DNA of 64,000 nucleotides from an uncultured Oscillospiraceae bacterium (GTDB taxonomy: Bacteria > Bacillota > Clostridia > Oscillospirales > Oscillospiraceae). Shown in pieces: positions 9,058 through 15,668 of this stretch. The notes beneath the pieces are model-generated. The model was given only the letters and a program-made list of their open reading frames with translations, was not told the DNA's origin and did no database searches. The position numbers were made by a program, and so were the translations under genes. The stretch covers positions 1 to 64,000 of the forward strand of contig CANRFT010000001.1 in NCBI GenBank assembly GCA_947629955.1. Direction: 5' to 3'. The number at the start of each line of letters is the position of its first letter. The stretch's first letter is position 1.

Positions 9058-10308
9058 ATGGGAAGGCTGGTCAATCTGGTGCGGGGCTATGTGGAGCTGG
9101 AGGCGTCCGGCGCCTTCCCGGAGCGGCTTCTGAACCTGTGCGCCCAGGAGCAGACAAGGTTTTGGCGTTTACAGTGGAACGACGAGACCTCTTTCGTGTT
9201 CCGCGTCTATTACCAGGACCTGGACAGGGTAAAAAAGCTGGCGGACCGGGCCATGTGTACCCTCACCGAGCGGAGCCGGGGCGGCGGCGGGGTGGCGGCG
9301 GTCAATCTGATGAAGCGGTGGGGGTTCGTGGCGGGGCTGGCCCTGTGCCTGCTGGCGGCCACAGTGCTGTCCCGGTTCATCTGGGTGATAGAGGTCACCG
9401 GCAACGAGACGGTTTCCACCGCCGCCATCCTGTCCCAGCTGCGGCGGGTGGGGGTGAGACCGGGGGCCTACGGCCCCGCCATTCCCCAGCGGGAGGCCGC
9501 CAACGACGCCCTGCTGGGCCTGCCGGGGCTGTCCTATCTGGCCATCAACGTGTACGGCGCCAGGGCGGAGGTCATCGTCCGGGAGGCGGACGAGCCGCCG
9601 GAGGTGGTGGACGAGTCCGTCCCCGCCGACATCGTGGCGGCGGCGGACGGCATCATCGAGGAGATCCAGCCGGAGAGCGGCCGGGCCATGTTCGCCGACG
9701 GGGACGTGGTGACCCGCGGGGAGGTGCTCATCACCGGGGACATGGCCCTTTACGAGACGGGGGCCCAGGCGCCCAGCGGCCGGATGCTGGTCCGGGCGGC
9801 GGGGCTGGTGCGGGCCCGGACCTGGCGCACCCTGGAGGAGACTATGCCCCTCACCGCCATGGTGAAGGAGTACACCGGCGAGGAGGTCAGCCGGTACGAC
9901 CTGGAAATTTTGTGGGGCAGATGGGAAATTTTCAAAAACAGTAGCATTTCTGATACCAGATATGATAAAATAACAAAAACCACCCCACTGGTCCTGTTCG
10001 GGGCGGAGCTGCCCGCCCGGATCACCGCCACCACCCTGCGGGGCTACACCCTGAAGGAGGAGCCCATCGACCGGGCGGCGGCGGAGGCGGAGCTGCGAGA
10101 GCTGCTGTCCGCCCAGCTGGACCGGCTCATGGCCGAACGGAACGGAGAGGTCCTGCGGGCCGACTATGTCACCCGTGTGGAGGGCGGAAGGCTCACCGTC
10201 TCCCTGCTGGCCGAGTGCCGGGAGGACATCGGCCGCACGGTGGAGCTGCCGGGCGAGTCCGGATATCGCGCCGATCCCGGCGCGGCGGGGGAGACAGAGC
10301 AAGAGTAA
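9058..10308 (+). CDS. yqfD: Sporulation protein YqfD
   Basis: A 416-residue YqfD-family protein. A single membrane helix lies at about residues 88-107 (WGFVAGLALCLLAATVLSRF), with a large extracytoplasmic part behind it. The family is needed for efficient sporulation in B. subtilis; no biochemical activity is known. The start is ATG 9058, 4 bases after yqfC. A short AT-rich stretch at 9901-9985 encodes the conserved EIFKNSS/DKITKTTPLVLFG segment and stands out against the GC-rich surroundings, but the frame is intact. Confidence 0.9.
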   Translation: MGRLVNLVRGYVELEASGAFPERLLNLCAQEQTRFWRLQWNDETSFVFRVYYQDLDRVKKLADRAMCTLTERSRGGGGVAAVNLMKRWGFVAGLALCLLAATVLSRFIWVIEVTGNETVSTAAILSQLRRVGVRPGAYGPAIPQREAANDALLGLPGLSYLAINVYGARAEVIVREADEPPEVVDESVPADIVAAADGIIEEIQPESGRAMFADGDVVTRGEVLITGDMALYETGAQAPSGRMLVRAAGLVRARTWRTLEETMPLTAMVKEYTGEEVSRYDLEILWGRWEIFKNSSISDTRYDKITKTTPLVLFGAELPARITATTLRGYTLKEEPIDRAAAEAELRELLSAQLDRLMAERNGEVLRADYVTRVEGGRLTVSLLAECREDIGRTVELPGESGYRADPGAAGETEQE

Positions 10309-10320
10309 GGAGTTTTACCA

Positions 10321-11298
10321 ATGATAGAGCAGAGCATCAGCATCGAGCGGATGGAGCAGGCGGTGAACCTGTTCGGCGCCTTTGACGAGAACATCCGCAT
10401 CATCGAGCAGGAGCTGGACGTGGCGGTGGTCAACCGGGAGTCCAGCCTGAAGATCTCCGGCGAGGGCGAGAACGTCATGCTGGCGGTGAAGGCCATCCAG
10501 GGGCTGCTGTCCCTGTCCGCCAAGGGGGAGGCCATCGGCCAGCAGAACGTGCGGTATATCATCGAACTGGTGCGCACCGGCAACGAGGGCAAGATCGCCC
10601 AGCTGGCCGGGGACGTGATCTGCGTCACCGCCAAGGGCCGGCCCGTGAAGGCCAAGACCATCGGCCAGCAGAAGTACGTGGACTCCATTCTGAAAAACAC
10701 GGTGACCATCGGCGTGGGCCCCGCCGGCACGGGCAAGACCTATCTGGCGGTGGCCGCCGCCGTGGCCGCCTTCCGGGACAAGCAGGTCAACCGCATCATC
10801 CTCACCCGGCCCGCCGTGGAGGCGGGGGAGCGGCTGGGCTTCCTCCCCGGCGATTTGCAGAGCAAAGTGGACCCCTATCTGCGGCCTCTGTACGACGCCC
10901 TTTTTGATATGCTGGGGGCCGAGACGTATCAGAAGTATGTGGAACGGGGGAACATTGAGGTGGCCCCCCTGGCCTATATGCGCGGCCGGACGCTGGACGA
11001 CTCCTTCATCATCCTGGACGAGGCGCAAAATACCAGCCGGGAGCAGATGAAGATGTTCCTCACCCGCATGGGGTTCAACTCCAAGGCGGTCATCACCGGC
11101 GACGTGACCCAGATCGACCTGCCCGCCGACAAGGCCAGCGGCCTCAAGGAGGCCATGCGGGTGCTGAAGGGCGTGGAGGACATCGAGATCTGCCGGCTGG
11201 GGGAGGCCGACGTGGTGCGCCACGTCATCGTCCAGCGGATCATCAAGGCCTATGAGGACTACGAGAACGCCAAAAACGGCGGGAAGGGGAAAAAGTGA
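10321..11298 (+). CDS. phoH: PhoH-family ATPase
   Basis: A 325-residue PhoH-like NTPase. The Walker A motif GPAGTGKTYLA lies near residue 133 and the Walker B region FIILDEAQNTS near 227. LTRPAVEAGERLGFLPGD is a family hallmark. An N-terminal KH-like region precedes it. PhoH proteins act near ribosome and RNA metabolism, and phoH-ybeY is one of the most conserved bacterial gene pairs. The start is ATG 10321 behind TAAGGAG. The stop TGA (11296-11298) overlaps the start of the next gene. Confidence 0.95.
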   Translation: MIEQSISIERMEQAVNLFGAFDENIRIIEQELDVAVVNRESSLKISGEGENVMLAVKAIQGLLSLSAKGEAIGQQNVRYIIELVRTGNEGKIAQLAGDVICVTAKGRPVKAKTIGQQKYVDSILKNTVTIGVGPAGTGKTYLAVAAAVAAFRDKQVNRIILTRPAVEAGERLGFLPGDLQSKVDPYLRPLYDALFDMLGAETYQKYVERGNIEVAPLAYMRGRTLDDSFIILDEAQNTSREQMKMFLTRMGFNSKAVITGDVTQIDLPADKASGLKEAMRVLKGVEDIEICRLGEADVVRHVIVQRIIKAYEDYENAKNGGKGKK

Positions 11299-12215
11299 TG
11301 GAGATCTCCATCCCCGGCTTCCGGGCGGAGGCCGACGCGGAGGCCACCCGGGCGTGGTACGCCCACGAGGGGGACGAGTGGTACTGCATGTGCGGCCGCT
11401 GCCGGAACTTTGTGGCCCTGGCGAAGCGGAGAGAACTTCCGGCGGACCTGCTGGACCTGCTGGACAGGCTGTCAATCCCCCCGGAAAAGGCCACCTATGT
11501 GTGCGAGATGGACGGCGAAGGGCTCTACGAACTGTGCTGGAACGTCTCCGGCCGCCTGCTGGAGAAGGGCGGCAAGGCCGCCTCCGCCCCCTGGGGGGAT
11601 TGGTCCCTGGCGGACCGAGAGGACCAGTACCAGCCCTCGGACGCCTACGAGGACTTTCCGGACCCGTGCTTCATCCTGCACGTGTTTGCCCGGCTGCCCT
11701 GGGCGCTGGACGAGCCCATGGACATCCCCCGGCCCAAGGAGCACTACATCCCCGTCCAGGGGGCGCCGGGGGAGACCTGCGCGTTCCTGCGGAAGGTCAT
11801 CGCCGCCGCCCTGGCCGCAGAGGGGGTGGACTTCCCCTGTGAGATCGACGTGGAGATCACCGACGACGCCGGTATCCACGCCATCAACAAAGAGATGCGG
11901 GACGTGGACGCCCCCACCGATGTGCTCAGCTTCCCGGCCTTCGACCTGACGCCGGGGGAGTTGCCCGACCCGGACGAGGACATGGACCCCGGCACCGGCT
12001 ACGTCCCCCTGGGGGATATGGCCATCTCCCTGGAGCGGGCCAGGGCCCAGGCGGCGGAGTATGGCCACTCGGAGCGGCGGGAGCTGGCCTATCTGGCGGT
12101 CCACTCCACCCTGCACCTGCTGGGCTACGACCACCTGGACGAGGGGCCCATGAAGGCCCAGATGCGGGCCAGAGAGGAAGTCATCATGGAGGCCCTGGGC
12201 CTCCCGAGAGCATAA
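11298..12215 (+). CDS. ybeY: Cys-motif domain fused to endoribonuclease YbeY
   Basis: This 305-residue protein is about twice the usual YbeY length. Residues from about 150 onward are a full YbeY domain: PTDVLSFPAF near 205 and the metal site HSTLHLLGYDH near 269-279, which matches HxxxHxxxxxH. YbeY is a metal-dependent RNase in 16S rRNA maturation and ribosome quality control. The first 145 residues form an extra domain with the cluster WYCMCGRCRNF near 28-38 and a later Cys in YVCEM; I recognise it only as a domain seen alone in some Clostridia. The frame is continuous across the joint. The start ATG 11298-11300 overlaps the phoH stop; GTG 11295 is an alternative. Confidence 0.88.
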   Translation: MEISIPGFRAEADAEATRAWYAHEGDEWYCMCGRCRNFVALAKRRELPADLLDLLDRLSIPPEKATYVCEMDGEGLYELCWNVSGRLLEKGGKAASAPWGDWSLADREDQYQPSDAYEDFPDPCFILHVFARLPWALDEPMDIPRPKEHYIPVQGAPGETCAFLRKVIAAALAAEGVDFPCEIDVEITDDAGIHAINKEMRDVDAPTDVLSFPAFDLTPGELPDPDEDMDPGTGYVPLGDMAISLERARAQAAEYGHSERRELAYLAVHSTLHLLGYDHLDEGPMKAQMRAREEVIMEALGLPRA

Positions 12216-12228
12216 AGGGGGATTACCG

Positions 12229-12909
12229 ATGGGCGCGAAGATCGCGGGCATCCATTTCCTGACCCCGGAGCCGGACAAGCTCCTGCCCAAATTAAAGCGG
12301 AAATTCAACAAAGCCCCCGGTCCCAGCGAAAAGGACCTGGGCATGCTGGCGCTCCTCCGGGCCATGGCGGAGGGGAACATCCGGAAGACGGCCTCCGACG
12401 AGGGGGAGCGGGCGGCAAAGCAGGCCAAACTGGACGCTTTCATGGCCAACGCCTTCCGGGAGGCCGGAGAGGAGCGGGCTGTCTTGGTCCTCCGCCCCGG
12501 AGCGGTGAGCCTCTACTGGTACGACCAGATCCGCACGGAGAACCTGGGGCAGGAGGCGAAGAAGTACGCCAAGTCCCTGGGCGTCCCCGCCCTGGGGCTG
12601 GGGCTGTACGACGATGACGACGTGATCCTCTGCGCCACCGACGGGAAAGAGGTCCAGCAGGGCTTTTACTGGTTTGCCGAGGAGGATGTGGAGCCCGCCG
12701 ACCCGGCGGCCCTCTGCGCCCTGCTGGGGGCGGCGGACAAGACCCCCGCCGTGGCGGAGGCCCTCGGATACCAGGAAGCGGAGCCCATGATCCAGGCGCT
12801 GGAGCAGATCTTCGGCGTCGAGCTGTGCCTGAGCGCAAACGACTGCCGGGGACGGGGTCATGAGGATGTGGCGGCCTGGCCTGGGGCCGACGTGTTCCGG
12901 GCAAAATAA
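12229..12909 (+). CDS. Unrecognised protein, 226 aa
   Basis: I do not recognise this family. The start is ATG 12229 behind AAAGGGGG, 13 bases after ybeY, and codon use matches its neighbours, so the gene is real. It is soluble by appearance, with no signal peptide or membrane segment. The first third is basic and helical (KLLPKLKRKFNKAPGP). The middle is mixed (ERAVLVLRPGAVSLYWYDQI), followed by the acidic run YDDDDVIL. Co-transcription with phoH-ybeY suggests a housekeeping or RNA-related role, but this rests on position only. Confidence 0.75.
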   Translation: MGAKIAGIHFLTPEPDKLLPKLKRKFNKAPGPSEKDLGMLALLRAMAEGNIRKTASDEGERAAKQAKLDAFMANAFREAGEERAVLVLRPGAVSLYWYDQIRTENLGQEAKKYAKSLGVPALGLGLYDDDDVILCATDGKEVQQGFYWFAEEDVEPADPAALCALLGAADKTPAVAEALGYQEAEPMIQALEQIFGVELCLSANDCRGRGHEDVAAWPGADVFRAK

Positions 12910-12913
12910 AAAA

Positions 12914-12935
12914 CGCGGCAAAGCTCAACGCCGCG
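12914..12935. other. Hairpin in the era upstream gap
   Basis: CGCGGC (12914-12919) pairs with GCCGCG (12930-12935). The T-tract that would make it an intrinsic terminator lies on the minus strand, facing away from every known gene here. A second stem, CCCCGC/GCGGGG, follows near 12961-12976. Confidence 0.4.
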
Positions 12936-13017
12936 AAAAATCTGTGTTTGTGACTGCCCCGCCCCGCAGAGGCGGGGAGTCGCGGACCATATCAAAGAAA
13001 GTTGAGGATCATCTTCT

Positions 13018-13929
13018 ATGAGCGAGATCAAAAAATCGGGCATCATAACCATCTGCGGCCGGCCCAACGTGGGCAAGTCCACCCTGGCCAACGCCCTGGC
13101 GGGGGAGAAGGTGGCCATCGTCTCCCCCAAGCCCCAGACCACCCGGAACCGCATCTGCGCGGTGGCCGTCCGGGGGGACTGCCAGTTCGTGTTCGTGGAT
13201 ACGCCGGGCCTCCACCGGGCCCGCACCAAACTGGGGGACTACATGGTGAAGACCGTGCGCCAGTCGGTGGCCGATGTGGACGGCATCATCCTGATGGTGG
13301 AGCCGACAGACCGCGTGGGCCCCGCCGAGGCGGAACTGATCGAGCGCATCGGCCAGCAGAAGCGGGCCCTGGGCGTCAAGGCCGGCCTGGTCATCAACAA
13401 GATCGACACGGTGGGGGAGAAGGAGAAGCTGCTCTCCGTCATCGCGGCCTATTCCGCCCGGCTGGACTGGGACCTGGTCATGCCCGTCTCCGCCCGGACC
13501 GGCGAGGGAGTGGAGGAACTGCTCTCCGAACTGGCGGCCTGGCTGCCCGAGGGGCCCCAACTCTTCCCCGACGGCATGACCACCGACCAGACCGAGCGGC
13601 AGATGATGGCCGAGATCGTCCGGGAGAAGCTGCTGCGGGAGCTGGACCAGGAGGTGCCCCACGGCGTGGCCGTGGAGGTGACGAAATTCTCCCAGCGGGA
13701 CGACGGCATCATCGACTGCGCGGCCACCATCTACTGCGAGAAAGAGAGCCATAAGGGGATCATCATCGGCAAACACGGGGCCATGCTGAAAAAAATTTCC
13801 ACCGAGGCACGGGAGGACATGGAGCGCTTCATGGGCGAGAAGGTGTACCTCCAGACCTGGGTGAAGGTGAAGGAGAACTGGCGGGACAACCCGGCGGCCA
13901 TCCAGAATTTCGGCTATACGGAGGATTAG
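13018..13929 (+). CDS. era: GTPase Era
   Basis: A 303-residue GTPase that binds the 3' end of 16S rRNA and checks 30S assembly. Visible motifs are G1 GRPNVGKST (about residues 14-22), KPQTTRNR switch I, G3 DTPGLHR near 61 and G4 NKID near 126. The C-terminal KH domain has GKHGAMLKKI near 245. The start is ATG 13018 with GAGG about 10 bases upstream. The stop TAG overlaps by four bases the end of the small leftward gene at 13926-14195. Confidence 0.96.
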   Translation: MSEIKKSGIITICGRPNVGKSTLANALAGEKVAIVSPKPQTTRNRICAVAVRGDCQFVFVDTPGLHRARTKLGDYMVKTVRQSVADVDGIILMVEPTDRVGPAEAELIERIGQQKRALGVKAGLVINKIDTVGEKEKLLSVIAAYSARLDWDLVMPVSARTGEGVEELLSELAAWLPEGPQLFPDGMTTDQTERQMMAEIVREKLLRELDQEVPHGVAVEVTKFSQRDDGIIDCAATIYCEKESHKGIIIGKHGAMLKKISTEAREDMERFMGEKVYLQTWVKVKENWRDNPAAIQNFGYTED

Positions 13930-14195
13930 CGCAGGGCCAGGGCGGACAGGTACAGGCCCAGGGCCAGCCCTCGGCGGAACAGGGCCCGCGCCAGGTAGTC
14001 CTCCCGCTCCGCACGCAGATCGGTGTACCACTCCAGACGCTTCCTGCCAAGGGTCTCGGCCAGCTTGCGCTCCTGGGCGGCCAGGCGTTCCCCGCACTCC
14101 TGATAGGCGCGGAGCTCGTCCGGGTCCATCATGCGCAGGAGTTCGTTGAAGTTTTCCATGCAGTTGTTGTATAATAGGTCGAGTGGTTTATCCAT
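13926..14195 (-). CDS. Small helical protein (DUF6809-like), repressor-controlled
   Basis: An 89-residue, strongly helical, charged protein (MDKPLDLLYNNCMENFNELL at the start). It resembles the DUF6809 type of small proteins that sit beside XRE regulators in gut Clostridia; this is a tentative match. ATG 14193-14195 is chosen because GGAGGG lies 6 bases upstream; GTG 14208-14210 is upstream of that site. The gene converges with era (4-base overlap) and diverges from the XRE regulator. Its promoter is full consensus and carries two operator-like sites, so it is likely silenced by the neighbour until induction. Confidence 0.72.
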   Translation of the reverse strand: MDKPLDLLYNNCMENFNELLRMMDPDELRAYQECGERLAAQERKLAETLGRKRLEWYTDLRAEREDYLARALFRRGLALGLYLSALALR

Positions 14196-14214
14196 ACAGG
14201 TGCCCTCCACAAAT

Positions 14215-14262
14215 GTCCAAATATGGACTTTATATTGCTATTATAATGGTCCAAATTCGGAC
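14215..14262. promoter_or_regulatory. Two 14-bp operator sites for the XRE regulator
   Basis: GTCCAAATATGGAC (14215-14228) and GTCCAAATTCGGAC (14249-14262) are near-identical inverted repeats 34 bp apart, about three helical turns. The second fills the -35/-10 spacer of the leftward promoter; the first lies just past its expected start point. They are the obvious binding sites for the HTH protein encoded at 14284-14490. Confidence 0.75.
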
Positions 14263-14268
14263 TGTCAA
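14240..14268 (-). promoter_or_regulatory. Perfect sigma-A promoter of the small DUF6809-like gene
   Basis: On the minus strand TTGACA (14263-14268) and TATAAT (14240-14245) are separated by exactly 17 bases, the full consensus. A TATAAT at 14242-14247 on the plus strand overlaps it and may serve the regulator gene. Confidence 0.85.
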
Positions 14269-14283
14269 GGGGGAATTTGAAAG

Positions 14284-14490
14284 ATGGCCGCTTTTTCGGA
14301 AAATCTTCGTCAACTCCGGGAAAAGACGGGGCTGACGCAGCGGCAGATGGCGGCGGAACTGGGGCTGGCGTTTCGCTCCTACCGCCGCTATGAGAGCGGC
14401 GAGACCGAGCCCACGCTGTCGTCTCTGCTGACCATGGCCGACTATTTCCACGTTTCGCTGGATGATCTGGCAGGGCGGACGGATACGTAG
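14284..14490 (+). CDS. XRE-family helix-turn-helix regulator
   Basis: A 68-residue Cro/CI-type DNA-binding protein consisting almost only of the HTH domain (LREKTGLTQRQMAAELGLAF, then YRRYESGETEPTLSSLL). It is likely a repressor of the divergent small gene and of itself, through the paired 14-bp sites at 14215-14262. The start is ATG 14284 behind AAGGGGG. The stop codon TAG (14488-14490) is the TAG of a GTAGGGG intergenic repeat, so the last codon boundary was set by repeat insertion or the gene was trimmed by it. Confidence 0.92.
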   Translation: MAAFSENLRQLREKTGLTQRQMAAELGLAFRSYRRYESGETEPTLSSLLTMADYFHVSLDDLAGRTDT

Positions 14491-14554
14491 GGGCGGCCCC
14501 GTGTGGCCGCCCGCTGCGATGTCCGCACGATGTCCTGTAGGGGCCGCCCCTACA
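14487..14554. repeat. GTAGGGG-family intergenic repeat, copy 2
   Basis: It starts GTAGGGGCGGCCCC at 14487, overlapping the XRE stop codon, and ends with the near-palindrome TGTAGGGGC/CGCCCCTACA at 14536-14554. Confidence 0.75.
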
Positions 14555-14624
14555 GAGCGCCCCACAACTTACCGCTCATACCCGGTATCTCTCCCGCCAA
14601 ACTAAGGGCAGGAGGGATGCGGAG

Positions 14625-14843
14625 ATGAATGAATACTGGAACCTGTTTTTGGCCACCGGCATGCCGGAGGCGTGGGTCATGAGCCGCAAGATGGGGGACA
14701 GGCCCGTGACCGGCGAACCGCTTTGGCCGCTGGCCGAGGCCGGCGACCCGGTGCGGCCCTGCGCGGTGGAGGCCGCGGGAAATGCCTCTCATGCGTCTCA
14801 CCAAGAGGCGATTTCAGGGGAAAAACCCTCAGTCACCGCCTGA
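14625..14843 (+). CDS. yqzL: YqzL-like small protein with extended C-terminus
   Basis: A 72-residue protein whose first 23 residues (MNEYWNLFLATGMPEAWVMS) match the YqzL pattern W-N-x-F-x-x-T-G. In B. subtilis yqzL lies between era and recO, the position seen here. Typical YqzL proteins are shorter, near 47 residues. The tail here reads into an intergenic repeat (14826-14875), which supplies the stop codon, so the last third is probably not conserved. The start is ATG 14625, 8 bases after AGGAGGG. Function is unknown in any species. Confidence 0.78.
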   Translation: MNEYWNLFLATGMPEAWVMSRKMGDRPVTGEPLWPLAEAGDPVRPCAVEAAGNASHASHQEAISGEKPSVTA

Positions 14844-14875
14844 CGGCGGTGCCAGCTCCCTTTGCGAAGGGAGCC
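14826..14875. repeat. Hairpin repeat family B, copy 1
   Basis: The order is CCCTC, GTCAC, a small GC hairpin, GTGCCA, then CTCCCTT/AAGGGAG. The same order recurs at 63869-63919. It overlaps the 3' end of yqzL. Confidence 0.6.
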
Positions 14876-14894
14876 TGGTACATAGGAGATCATC

Positions 14895-15644
14895 ATGCAC
14901 ATGACCACGAAGGCCCTCGTTCTGCGGGAGGTCAACTACAAGGAATCGGACAAGATACTGACCGTCCTCACCGAACAGGAGGGCAAGCTGACCCTGTCCG
15001 CCCGGGGGTGCCGGAAAAAGGGCAGCCCCATCGCCGCCGGCTGCCAGCTGCTGTGCTGGGGGGAGTTCACCCTCTACGAGTACCAGGGCCGCTGGTCGGT
15101 GAAGGAGACCGCCGCCGAGCGGCTGTTCGAGGGGGTCCGGGCGGACCTGGACAAGCTGGCCCTGGCCAGCTATTTCGCCGAGGTGACGGAGACCCTGGCC
15201 GAGGAGGGCCAGCCCGAGCCGGAGCTGCTGGCCCTGACCCTGAACTGCCTCCACACCTTGGACAGGCTGGACCTGCCCCTGGCCCAGGTGAAGACCGCTT
15301 TTGAATGGCGGGCGATGTCCCTGGCGGGGTACGAGCCCCAGCTGGAGGGCTGCGCGGCCTGCGGCAAAGCGGACCCGGAGGAGCCCCGCGTCCACCTGGG
15401 GGAGGGGCTGCTGTGCTGTGCCTCCTGCCGGGGGAAGCTGGGCGAGGGGGTGTCCATGCCCCTGTCCCAGGCGGCCCTGGCCGCCCTGCGGCACATCGTG
15501 TGGAGCGAGCGGAAGCGCATCCTGTCCTTCCGGCTGGAGGGGGAGAGCCTCCGCCTGCTGGGGGACGCCTCCGAGGTCTATCTGATGACCCGGCTGGAGC
15601 GGGGGTTCCGCACGCTGGATTTCTATAAGAGTTTAACACCGTGA
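14895..15644 (+). CDS. recO: DNA repair protein RecO
   Basis: A 249-residue RecO, which with RecR loads RecA on SSB-coated DNA. The N-terminal OB-fold region has TKALVLREVNYKESDKILTV and LTLSARGCRKKGSP. The four-Cys zinc site is visible as CAAC near residue 152 and CASC near 175. The start is ATG 14895, 5 bases after AGGAGA. Codon use is normal. recO after era and yqzL is the ancestral Firmicute order, here interrupted by the XRE pair and two repeats. Confidence 0.94.
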   Translation: MHMTTKALVLREVNYKESDKILTVLTEQEGKLTLSARGCRKKGSPIAAGCQLLCWGEFTLYEYQGRWSVKETAAERLFEGVRADLDKLALASYFAEVTETLAEEGQPEPELLALTLNCLHTLDRLDLPLAQVKTAFEWRAMSLAGYEPQLEGCAACGKADPEEPRVHLGEGLLCCASCRGKLGEGVSMPLSQAALAALRHIVWSERKRILSFRLEGESLRLLGDASEVYLMTRLERGFRTLDFYKSLTP

Positions 15645-15668
15645 TACGGCCCACATAAGGAGTAAAAC

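Noticed and set aside
9901-9985. Foreign insertion in yqfD (local AT-rich stretch)
   Set aside because: The frame is intact and the encoded EIFKNSS/DKITKTTPLVLFG segment fits the YqfD family, so it is composition bias only.
12914-12935. Terminator for the gene at 12229-12909
   Set aside because: The T-tract is on the minus strand; on the plus strand the stem is followed by AAAAA, so it would not stop that transcript.
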